Assembly: GCA_028289135.1 (NCBI GenBank)
Contig: JAQGGW010000002.1
Coordinates: forward strand, 1 to 36,254
Source of the DNA: Candidatus Saccharimonadota bacterium
GTDB lineage: Bacteria > Patescibacteriota > Saccharimonadia > Saccharimonadales > JACDBH01
DNA: 36,254 bases
Direction: 5' to 3'
In this document: piece after piece, positions 22,635-29,451 of the stretch
Layout of the letters: each line of letters opens with the position of its first letter
Numbering within the stretch: the stretch's first letter is position 1
Position numbers and translations under genes: made by a program
The notes under the pieces: generated by a model
The model's database searches: none
Told to the model about the DNA's origin: nothing
What the model saw: only the letters and a program-made list of their open reading frames with translations

Positions 22635-23435
22635 ATGAAATTTGGCACGAGCTTTGGTACACACAAGTTAGTTGAGAGGTATCCTTCTTTAAATGAAGCA
22701 ACTGTTGGCGCAACTTTAAAAATATCTCTCAAGCTATTACTGGAAGGTAAGCTATGGGACCAGGTTGGACGACAACGGGTTCTCACTAAGGGATTTGAAC
22801 ACGGTATCGAACAGATAGATTTTGGTAAGGATAAAGCGATAGTACAAGTAGGTGCTAATGATGGGATGCATAGCGACCCTCTTCGTCCGATTCTTGCCAA
22901 ACAAAATATGAAAGCAGTGCTTGTGGAACCTATAACACTTGCTTTTGAGGCACTATCTCGACTTTATGAAAACAGGCCTGCCACGTATTTAATGAATAAT
23001 GCGATTGCTGCTCAGAGTGGTCATCTGACACTGTACTCACCCAGAATTAAGGGTCGGGAGTTGCAATCTACTTTATGGGCGTGTAAATCAAAAGAACAAG
23101 TTATTCGCGAAATCAAAAGAAATGTAGGCAAGGAGGCTCTAGGAAGTGCAGAAATATCGGAGATGCAGGTAGAGGCTCAGACTGCTGCTCAGCTTTGCAA
23201 GGATTGTGATTTGGATCCGAAGAATATAGCCGTACTTGTAGTAGACACGGAAGGTCAGGATGCTGAAATTGTGGGCTCCTTCTTGGATGCAGGAGCATCA
23301 CCTGAGGTTATATACTATGAGCAGTTACACGTACCACCACACGACGCGACAGTCGTTAAAGAAAGACTAAGTGGTCTTGGGTATAGTTTAGACGAAACCC
23401 ACAAGGATGTACTTGCAAGGCTAGTGCGTAACTAA
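22635..23435 (+). CDS. FkbM-family SAM-dependent methyltransferase
   Basis: The 266-residue protein has the FkbM layout: SAM motif I VQVGANDGMHSDPL (about 77-90), VLVEP after the second strand (about 100), a NAIAAQSG turn, and the VDTEGQDAEIVGSF block (about 202-215). FkbM enzymes O-methylate sugars and polyketides, and are common in surface glycan islands and on mobile elements. The substrate is unknown. The start has a TATTAT -10 six bases upstream (22623-22628). It is the only cargo-like gene of the element; a role in modifying surface glycans or as a phage-exclusion factor is speculative. Confidence 0.8.
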   Translation: MKFGTSFGTHKLVERYPSLNEATVGATLKISLKLLLEGKLWDQVGRQRVLTKGFEHGIEQIDFGKDKAIVQVGANDGMHSDPLRPILAKQNMKAVLVEPITLAFEALSRLYENRPATYLMNNAIAAQSGHLTLYSPRIKGRELQSTLWACKSKEQVIREIKRNVGKEALGSAEISEMQVEAQTAAQLCKDCDLDPKNIAVLVVDTEGQDAEIVGSFLDAGASPEVIYYEQLHVPPHDATVVKERLSGLGYSLDETHKDVLARLVRN

Positions 23436-23598
23436 GCCCTTTAAATCATACTTTATAAGGATATAACTTCTTCTACTGTGGTAGCCCATATAGTACTAAG
23501 TTAATAGTGTTCTACTCTAAGCTAGAATGTACTCTGTCGCTGTTATTGCTCTCATGTAGCTATATACTTCTAGTAGTTCAGTACAGATTGCGTTCAAT

Positions 23599-23631
23599 TT
23601 CGACTTCACATAGATCACCACGTTAGAATCA
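23599..23631 (+). repeat. Degraded copy of the tRNA-Glu 3' end (candidate att site)
   Basis: TTCGACT (23599-23605), GATCACCA (23613-23620), CGT (23621-23623) and GAATCA (23626-23631) occur in the order and spacing of 20257-20293, with one or two small gaps. The 23436-23598 gap before it shows no other feature. Confidence 0.55.
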
Positions 23632-23633
23632 AT

Positions 23634-23660
23634 AAAAACCCTGCACTATGCGGGGTTTTT
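23634..23660. terminator. Bidirectional terminator
   Basis: AAAAACCC (23634-23641) and GGGTTTTT (23653-23660), with GCA/TGC inside, form a stem with T runs on both strands. It serves the element side and the minus-strand gene at 23678. Confidence 0.8.
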
Positions 23661-23677
23661 ACATTTTTAAGACTTTG

Positions 23678-24250
23678 TTAAAGCGTCAGATTATTTTTAC
23701 GGAAATTATATTGCATTGATGTGTAGAAACACGCGATAAACAAAAGCTCCAAAAGCGGCGCGTTAAAATACCAAGATGTGGACTTTATGAGGACTGCAAT
23801 TATTAGAACAATGCACGCAAGTGACGCCACGGCGGCTAATAAAGTGTTTATGGGCGACCTTTTGCGGAGGCTTATAAAAATTACGGCAATGCTTGAACTT
23901 AAAAATAGGCCTAAGCTAAGGAACGCGTGGATGAAAAAAATTACTTTTCCTTCGTGAAAGGGTAACAGAAACAGCAATACCGCACTGAGGCCCGCCACTT
24001 GTATGCATCGTTTTAAGACTCCATAGCTTTGTTTTATATTTTGCGCGACAAGAAGTAGGAAAATGCCGCTCAAAACACTACCTGCTATGTGTATTCCAGC
24101 CGTTTCGGGGTAGCGCGAATAGCGGCTGAGGGCACTGTCTGGGATGCGCAGTACTGACGGTTTTATCATCATCTCAAGAATCAATGCACTCCAAGTAATG
24201 GCCATAGCGATATTAAGTAATTTTAACGTGGAGATTCTTTGGAGCTTCAT
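23678..24250 (-). CDS. Multi-pass membrane protein, unknown
   Basis: A 190-residue protein with about five to six hydrophobic helices and an N-terminal KLQRISTLKLLN start. No conserved catalytic motif is visible, and no family is recognised. The start has TATAGT (24259-24264 on the minus strand) 8 bases upstream and a terminator directly after the stop, so it is monocistronic. It lies just outside the right border of the integrated element, so it is probably chromosomal. Confidence 0.6.
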   Translation of the reverse strand: MKLQRISTLKLLNIAMAITWSALILEMMIKPSVLRIPDSALSRYSRYPETAGIHIAGSVLSGIFLLLVAQNIKQSYGVLKRCIQVAGLSAVLLFLLPFHEGKVIFFIHAFLSLGLFLSSSIAVIFISLRKRSPINTLLAAVASLACIVLIIAVLIKSTSWYFNAPLLELLFIACFYTSMQYNFRKNNLTL

Positions 24251-24258
24251 ATGCGGTT

Positions 24259-24264
24259 ACTATA
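24259..24264 (-). promoter_or_regulatory. -10 box of the membrane-protein gene
   Basis: TATAGT on the minus strand, then AACCGCAT and ATG 24250 (8-base gap). Confidence 0.4.
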
Positions 24265-24355
24265 CTATGTGCTGTCATCTGGAGCCAAAAAGCTTCTGGT
24301 TATAGCATAAGTGTTTTGCGTAAGTTGGCCTGGCCGTATAAAATAGGAGGTAACT

Positions 24356-25798
24356 ATGGATATAACTAGAAAAGTGCCTGGTGTTCCTTTGGAACAATAT
24401 AAGCGGACCAAGATTATCGCGACCGTTGGCCCGGCTACAGACTCTTATGAAGCCATCTTAAGTGCTATCAAGGCCGGCGCCAATGGGCTGAGGCTTAACT
24501 TTAGCCATGGTGCCTACGAAGAGCGAGAACGCCAGATTAAGTGGATCCGCAAAGCCAGCCGCGAATACGGCAAGCCGGTAGCCATTATTGCCGACCTCCA
24601 GGGGCCAAAGATCCGCCTGGGCGACTTTGACGGCATTATTAATGTGCAGGAGGGCCAGAGTCTGCGCCTGGGCTATAACGCCAACTATGCCAAGGATGGC
24701 ATTATCCCGATGCAGTATGACCTCAGCAAAAAGGTAAAGCGCGGCGAGCATATTTATATCTATGATGGCAAAGTAAAAACACTTGTCACGAGTGTCTCGG
24801 ACGGACTTGTGCATGTCCGTGCCGAAAATGATGGGATATTGATTAAGCGTAAAGGCCTTAATTTGCCGGACACTAACTTTGGCGGCGATGTTATTACCAA
24901 AAAAGACCGTGAAGATTTGGCGTTTTGTTCGACCCAGGACATTGACTATGTAGCCCAGAGCTTTGTTCAGACAGCGGACGACATTAAGAACCTACGCAAA
25001 CTCATGAAAAACCTTGGAATTAACGCCCAGGTGATTGTCAAAATGGAAACCCGTTCGGCGGTTGAAAACATGAATGCCATTGTTGAAGAAACCGATGTTA
25101 TTATGATTGCCCGCGGTGACCTGGCCGTTGAAACGCCGCCTGAGAGTGTCCCGATTATCCAGCGCCAACTAATTGGTTTGGGAATTAAGCATGCCAAGCC
25201 AACCATTGTCGCAACCCAGATGCTGTTTAGTATGACCGAAGCGCCGGAACCAACCCGTGCCGAAGTTTCTGATGTGGCCACGGCGGTGCTTGTGGGGGCA
25301 GACTGCGTGATGCTGAGCGATGAAACGGCTAATGGCCGCTATCCGATCGAGGCCATTAAGATTATGAAGCGGGTGATTTTGTATACCGAGCAGCACGCGC
25401 CTGTAAAGCCGGTGTTTGCCGAAACGATTATGAACACGGCTTTTACGCGCCAGCAGGCCATCTCTACAGCGGTTTTAAACCTGGCCCATGATATTAAGGC
25501 CGATGCGATCGTGGCCGAAACCCGCTCCGGCGCTACAGCGCTGCAGATTTCGAGCAAACGGGCTGACATTCCGCTGATTGCCGTCACGAGTGACACGCGT
25601 GTTGCCCAGCAGCTGGCAATTGTCTATGCCTGCAAGAGCTACGTCCGCCCAGATGACAAATTGGCGGCCGAAAAGATTACCAATTGGCTGCAGCACAACA
25701 AAGTGCTGTCGGCAGGTGATGTAATAGTTTCATGTTCGGGACATTATCCAGGAGTCGTGGGAACAACAGATACTATCAAGGTGCGCGTGCTAGAGTAG
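24356..25798 (+). CDS. pyk: Pyruvate kinase
   Basis: The 480-residue enzyme converts phosphoenolpyruvate and ADP to pyruvate and ATP. The barrel carries TKIIATVGPATDS at the start, RLNFSHG (substrate-binding Arg/Asn), ADLQGPKIRLG, the catalytic VKMETRSAVENM and ARGDLAVE, then TQMLFSM and SDETANGRYP. The B domain spans about 85-185. The C-terminal domain (AIVAETRSGATALQIS) is complete. GGAGG lies just before the ATG with TATAAA upstream, so this gene has a leader, unlike many neighbours. It precedes pgk and tpiA; all three ATP-yielding or linking steps of lower glycolysis cluster here. Confidence 0.96.
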   Translation: MDITRKVPGVPLEQYKRTKIIATVGPATDSYEAILSAIKAGANGLRLNFSHGAYEERERQIKWIRKASREYGKPVAIIADLQGPKIRLGDFDGIINVQEGQSLRLGYNANYAKDGIIPMQYDLSKKVKRGEHIYIYDGKVKTLVTSVSDGLVHVRAENDGILIKRKGLNLPDTNFGGDVITKKDREDLAFCSTQDIDYVAQSFVQTADDIKNLRKLMKNLGINAQVIVKMETRSAVENMNAIVEETDVIMIARGDLAVETPPESVPIIQRQLIGLGIKHAKPTIVATQMLFSMTEAPEPTRAEVSDVATAVLVGADCVMLSDETANGRYPIEAIKIMKRVILYTEQHAPVKPVFAETIMNTAFTRQQAISTAVLNLAHDIKADAIVAETRSGATALQISSKRADIPLIAVTSDTRVAQQLAIVYACKSYVRPDDKLAAEKITNWLQHNKVLSAGDVIVSCSGHYPGVVGTTDTIKVRVLE

Positions 25799-25925
25799 CC
25801 TGGCCATCGCACAATGGCCAAAATCGCCGTTTTCCTTCATCGGTCTGCTCTCACCGTACCTTCTGTACGGCTCGCTTGCCCGCTCGGAAGAACGGCAATT
25901 TTGACTCATCGTGCGCAGCCCAGGC
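25798..25925. repeat. Long imperfect palindrome between pyk and pgk
   Basis: Outer arms GCCTGG (25798-25803)/CCAGGC (25920-25925) and CGCAC (25808-25812)/GTGCG (25911-25915) extend inward through an imperfect stem (AAAATCGCCGTT against AACGGCAATTTT) and end with an inner hairpin CCGTAC/GTACGG (25854-25870). The whole makes an approximately 128-base foldback starting at the pyk stop. It may terminate pyk transcripts or be a palindromic repeat; the remaining gap to pgk holds its promoter. Confidence 0.6.
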
Positions 25926-25944
25926 ATCACGGTTACAAAGCCTG

Positions 25945-25973
25945 TTGTCGTTGTGTGCGTCAACGCTTATACT
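25945..25973 (+). promoter_or_regulatory. Promoter of pgk-tpiA
   Basis: TTGTCG (25945-25950), 17-base spacer, TATACT (25968-25973). A leader of about 30 bases contains AAGGGTGGGG before the TTG start of pgk. Confidence 0.6.
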
Positions 25974-26009
25974 TGAGGTAATATATAGATAGAAGGGTGG
26001 GGCCTAGTT

Positions 26010-27404
26010 TTGAGTTTTACAAAACAAACTGTTCGCGATATTGACCTTAAGGGCAAGCAAGTCCTGATGCGCGTTGACTACAATGTGCCGATAGAAGACG
26101 GTAAAGTGGCGAGCGACTACCGCATTAGCGAAAGCATCCCCACAATCCTATATCTTTTGGACCAGGGCTGTTCGATTGTTTTGATGTCGCACCTTGGCCG
26201 CCCGGAAGGTATTACTGAACCTAAATATTCATTGCGCCCAACGGCCGAATGCCTGAGCAAGCTTATCAACATGCCAGTCCAGTTTGCTGGTGACTGCTTG
26301 GGGCCGGACACTGCACTGGCGGCCAGGTCTTTGGCGCCCGGCCAGATTCTGATGATAGAAAATGTCCGGTTTTATGCCGAAGAAGAAAAAAATGATAAAG
26401 ATTTTGCTAAAAAACTGGCCAGCTACGGCGAAATTTTTGTAAACGATGCTTTTGGGGCTGCTCACAGGGCACATGCTTCGACAGAAGGCGTGACGCACTT
26501 TTTGCCAAGCGTTGCTGGGCTGCTGCTTGAAAAAGAGGTCGACACCATCACTAATGTTATGAGCAACCCGGCCAGGCCGCTGATGGCCATTGTTGGCGGC
26601 GCAAAAATTTCGGACAAAATTACTGTGCTAGAAAAGTTTATCGACATTGCCGATTTTATCGCTATAGGCGGCGCTATGGCCAACACCTTTTTGTTAGCTC
26701 AGGACATTGCCATCGGTAAAAGCTTGGCCGACAAGGACGAAGTTTCTTTGGCCAAGGAAATTATCGAAAAGGCCGCGGCAAAGGCTAAGAAACAGCCGTT
26801 TGTGTTTTATCTGCCGCAAGACGGGGTTGTGGCGACTGATCTTAAGAGTCCAAAGTCAACCAGGATTGTTGACTGGGACACACAGGCCATTGCCGACATC
26901 GAAAGCTACCCAGGTCAGCCGAAGCATGAGGCTTCATTGGTGGCCGAAAATGAAATGATTTTGGACGTTGGGCCGTTTTCTGGTTCGTTTATCGCGGGCG
27001 GTTCACAGCTGGCGCAAACAGTGGTCTGGAACGGAACTATGGGTGTGACAGAGACTGACGGACCAAATAATGACCCGATTGGGCCTTTTGCGCATGGTAC
27101 CGAGATTATTGTTGAGGCTTTAATGGGCCAGCACGGCCACCGGCCGTTTACAGTCGTTGGCGGCGGCGACACGGTGTCTTATGTCGAAGAGCGCGGCCTA
27201 ACCAAAGCGTTTAACCATGTTTCGACTGGCGGCGGGGCGAGCTTGGAGCTTATGGAGGGCAAAGCTTTGCCCGGAGTTGAAGCGCTGCTAGATAAAACTG
27301 CCACCAAAAGTACCAAACCGGCTACTGCTAAAGCCCCGGCCGCTAAACCTGCCACAAAAACGCCGAAGTCGGGTATAATTAAGCATAAGAAGAAAAGTAA
27401 ATAA
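26010..27404 (+). CDS. pgk: Phosphoglycerate kinase with a basic C-terminal tail
   Basis: The 464-residue enzyme makes ATP from 1,3-bisphosphoglycerate. Marks: LMRVDYNVPIEDG (substrate site), SHLGRPEG, ENVRFYAEE, NDAFGAAHRAHAS, the hinge GGAKISDKI, and the nucleotide-binding GGGDTVSYVEE with STGGGASLELMEG. The start is TTG at 26010: the family N-terminal sequence begins right there (SFTKQTVRDIDLKGK) and a G-rich RBS precedes it. Unusually, about 45 residues follow the normal C terminus as a Lys/Ala/Pro/Thr-rich tail of the histone-H1 type ending KHKKKSK. The following tpiA-like ORF starts one base after the stop. Confidence 0.95.
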   Translation: MSFTKQTVRDIDLKGKQVLMRVDYNVPIEDGKVASDYRISESIPTILYLLDQGCSIVLMSHLGRPEGITEPKYSLRPTAECLSKLINMPVQFAGDCLGPDTALAARSLAPGQILMIENVRFYAEEEKNDKDFAKKLASYGEIFVNDAFGAAHRAHASTEGVTHFLPSVAGLLLEKEVDTITNVMSNPARPLMAIVGGAKISDKITVLEKFIDIADFIAIGGAMANTFLLAQDIAIGKSLADKDEVSLAKEIIEKAAAKAKKQPFVFYLPQDGVVATDLKSPKSTRIVDWDTQAIADIESYPGQPKHEASLVAENEMILDVGPFSGSFIAGGSQLAQTVVWNGTMGVTETDGPNNDPIGPFAHGTEIIVEALMGQHGHRPFTVVGGGDTVSYVEERGLTKAFNHVSTGGGASLELMEGKALPGVEALLDKTATKSTKPATAKAPAAKPATKTPKSGIIKHKKKSK

Positions 27405-27405
27405 T

Positions 27406-27555
27406 ATGCGTAAACTCTTAATTGTCGGAAACTGGAAAATGCACCTCAGCGCTAGCGCTTATGAGAGGGGAATATCCCCTCTCATCGCGCCATGCACTGG
27501 CGGAGCCAGATGCTTGGGCTACTCTCCCCTAATCCTGGAGAATACAAATGCGTAA
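27406..27555 (+). pseudogene. Duplicated 5' end of tpiA / candidate 49-codon leader ORF
   Basis: An ATG one base after the pgk stop opens 49 codons. The first 14 (MRKLLIVGNWKMHL) are identical in protein to the start of tpiA at 27548, but differ from it at eight bases, all synonymous. After that the sequence is unrelated and includes a hairpin. Its TAA (27553-27555) lies inside the second and third codons of tpiA, overlapping the real start by 8 bases, so a ribosome ending here could reinitiate on tpiA. Either a relic of recombination with a diverged tpiA, or a leader peptide coupling pgk to tpiA. Confidence 0.7.
27455..27490 (+). repeat. Perfect hairpin in the pgk-tpiA junction
   Basis: ATGAGAGGGGA (27461-27471), loop ATA, TCCCCTCTCAT (27475-27485), extended by GCGC on both sides with a two-base bulge on the left. 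It lies inside the leader ORF and about 60 bases before the tpiA start. It has no T run, so it is not a classical terminator. Confidence 0.65.
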
Positions 27556-28345
27556 ATTGCTGATTGTAGGTAACTGGAAAATGCATCTGAACACGATGCA
27601 GGCTAGTATTTTGCTGCATAGGCTCCAGGAACGCATTCGGATTTACCGTGACATCGAGGTAGTTATTGCGCCTAGTATGCTGGTATTGCAGCCGCTTTCT
27701 GTCCAGCTTGACCGCCGCAAGTTCCGCCTGGCCGCGCAAAATGCCTATTACAAAGACGATGGACCATTTACCGGTGAAGTCAGCTTTACGATGCTGCGCG
27801 AACTGGTGCATTACGCCATAATCGGCCACTCCGAACGCCGCCATGTATTTGGCGAAACATTGCCAGAAGTCGCGCTAAAGATGGAAGCCGCCGTCAGAAA
27901 CGGCATTATCCCAATCTTATGCGTCGGCGAAACCAAAACCGAACGCCTGGCCGGCCACACCCGCCGTGTCTTGCACGACCAAGTTACAACAGCACTAAAA
28001 GGCTTAACCGGCGAAGATATTGAAAACCTGGTAATTGCCTATGAGCCTGTCTGGGCTTTAAGCGACGGCGACCCAACCCACCACGTTCACACCAAGCCTG
28101 ATGACGTAGCGGCGGCCGAAAAAGTAATTAGGCACAATATTACCGAGCTTTACGGCAAAAAAGCAGCCGAAAATGTGCGTGTTCTATATGGCGGCAGTGT
28201 TACTCCGGACGTTGCGCGCGGCTACTTGGACGTTCCAGGCATAGACGGTTTGCTGGCAGGCGGGGCGAGTGTCAACTACGCGCAGTTTAGCGGAATTGTT
28301 GACGCGGCTTACAAAATGCGCCGGGAACTTGGGGCAGAAGACTAA
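27548..28345 (+). CDS. tpiA: Triosephosphate isomerase
   Basis: The 265-residue barrel enzyme interconverts glyceraldehyde-3-phosphate and dihydroxyacetone phosphate. GNWKMHLN (substrate-binding Asn/Lys), catalytic His in IIGHSERR, catalytic Glu in AYEPVWAL, and phosphate-site YGGSV and GLLAGGAS are all present. It starts inside the tail of the duplicated leader ORF; GGAG lies about 10 bases upstream. An extended DVAAAEKVIRHNI region is normal for the family. Confidence 0.96.
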   Translation: MRKLLIVGNWKMHLNTMQASILLHRLQERIRIYRDIEVVIAPSMLVLQPLSVQLDRRKFRLAAQNAYYKDDGPFTGEVSFTMLRELVHYAIIGHSERRHVFGETLPEVALKMEAAVRNGIIPILCVGETKTERLAGHTRRVLHDQVTTALKGLTGEDIENLVIAYEPVWALSDGDPTHHVHTKPDDVAAAEKVIRHNITELYGKKAAENVRVLYGGSVTPDVARGYLDVPGIDGLLAGGASVNYAQFSGIVDAAYKMRRELGAED

Positions 28346-28366
28346 TGAAACCAAAGAGCCTTTAAA

Positions 28367-29401
28367 ATGGCAGGCCGACCAAGATCTATTGACGATACAA
28401 AAGTGTTTGATGTTGCCAAACCCGGTAACGCCAAGCCAATGGGTACGTCACGCCCGGTTATTACCAGCAACGGTATGCCTATCAAAGACCCGACAATTAT
28501 CACTGTCAGCGGAGCTGAGGATTCATCCGCTACACTATCTCCGCCATCAGTTAGCCGCAAAGTATTGGCACCAATAAGCGAGCCTGAAGCCGCGCCTCAA
28601 AATGCCGGAGAATCTTCGATTACAATATTGCACGAGCCGGAACCAAAAGCAGAAGAAGCACTTCCAACCGCCCCCTTAATTACTAAAAGTAAGAGCGGTA
28701 TGACAGCCGCCCGTGAAGCCTCCGCACTTGCAGAAAATACTCCAGCAGCAACGCCAAAACCTGAAGAAAATACCGTTGCAGAGGAAAGTCCTGCCGAAGC
28801 ACTAGAATCGCCAGAACCTCTGGACCAGCCAGCAGAAGCAGGACAAACCGAAACAGCGGCCAAGCAAGATCCAACACCTGATGATACTGCTACGAAGCCC
28901 GCACCGCTAAAGCCGAACAGGGAATTAGTAATTGAACCATCAGCGTCGGTAAAAGAAGCTGTAGCGGCCGAGACAGCGGCAACAGAAGCTGCTAAGGGCA
29001 CAGCTGAACCAGCTGCGGGTGAGGCAGCCAAAGACAAATCAGAAACACCTGCATCCGATGATACAAATGCGAAAGATGAACCGGCAAAGACTGAAACTGA
29101 TGCTCCAACCGGATCAGAATCGGCTGGGGTGGACGCGCTGGCCGAAGCTTCAGGCAAGACGAAAGAAGACGAAAAAAAGGCCGATGAAGAAGCCAAAAAA
29201 GCTGCTGCCCTCCAAGAACTTATCGACAGTAAAAAATACGTAGTGCCGCTGGCGCATGATAGTTCCAGTCAAAAAAGCAGCGTGGGCATATGGATAGCAC
29301 TGCTCGTGCTGATTATATTGGCAGCTGGTGCCTATGCCGCCATTGACGCCAAGGTTATAAAAACCAATATTAACCTGCCTTACCATCTCTTTAAGCAATA
29401 A
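28367..29401 (+). CDS. Acidic low-complexity protein with C-terminal membrane anchor
   Basis: The 344-residue protein starts with MAGRPRSIDDTKVFDVAKPG, which contains several Arg/Lys. A long Ala/Glu/Pro/Thr/Lys-rich disordered part (about 50-280) follows, then a conserved-looking stretch (LIDSKKYVVPLAHDSSS), one hydrophobic helix (about 305-327, VGIWIALLVLIILAAGAYAA), and a short end (INLPYHLFKQ). The N-terminal mass would be cytoplasmic with the tail in the membrane. No family is recognised. It is 21 bases after tpiA and could share its transcript. Confidence 0.65.
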   Translation: MAGRPRSIDDTKVFDVAKPGNAKPMGTSRPVITSNGMPIKDPTIITVSGAEDSSATLSPPSVSRKVLAPISEPEAAPQNAGESSITILHEPEPKAEEALPTAPLITKSKSGMTAAREASALAENTPAATPKPEENTVAEESPAEALESPEPLDQPAEAGQTETAAKQDPTPDDTATKPAPLKPNRELVIEPSASVKEAVAAETAATEAAKGTAEPAAGEAAKDKSETPASDDTNAKDEPAKTETDAPTGSESAGVDALAEASGKTKEDEKKADEEAKKAAALQELIDSKKYVVPLAHDSSSQKSSVGIWIALLVLIILAAGAYAAIDAKVIKTNINLPYHLFKQ

Positions 29402-29419
29402 GCCCGCAATTTTATTGTC

Positions 29420-29445
29420 TGATACAATGGAATGATGTTTGAGGG
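29420..29445 (+). promoter_or_regulatory. Promoter and RBS of the helicase gene
   Basis: TGA-TACAAT (29420-29428) with a short leader containing GAGGG (29441-29445) before ATG 29452. Confidence 0.55.
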
Positions 29446-29451
29446 AAGCTT

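Larger units (their letters stand above)
20257..23631. mobile_element. Integrated element in tRNA-Glu, serine-recombinase type, about 3.3 kb
   Basis: The left border is the tRNA-Glu 3' end (TTCGACT at 20257, GATCACCA at 20272). The right border is a degraded copy at 23599-23631 (TTCGACT, then GATCACCA, CGT and GAATCA in the same order and nearly the same spacing). Between them lie a large serine recombinase with its accessory ORF (minus), a phage-like HTH protein and an FkbM methyltransferase (plus). AT-rich codon use differs from the flanking housekeeping genes. It is too small to be self-transmissible, so it is probably a reduced or satellite-like element. Border assignment is inference from the repeat. 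Confidence 0.65.

Noticed and set aside
28597-29196. 199-codon minus-strand frame rich in Ser/Ala
   Set aside because: It mirrors the repetitive Ala/Glu/Pro codons of the real gene at 28367-29401; no RBS, promoter or family resemblance.
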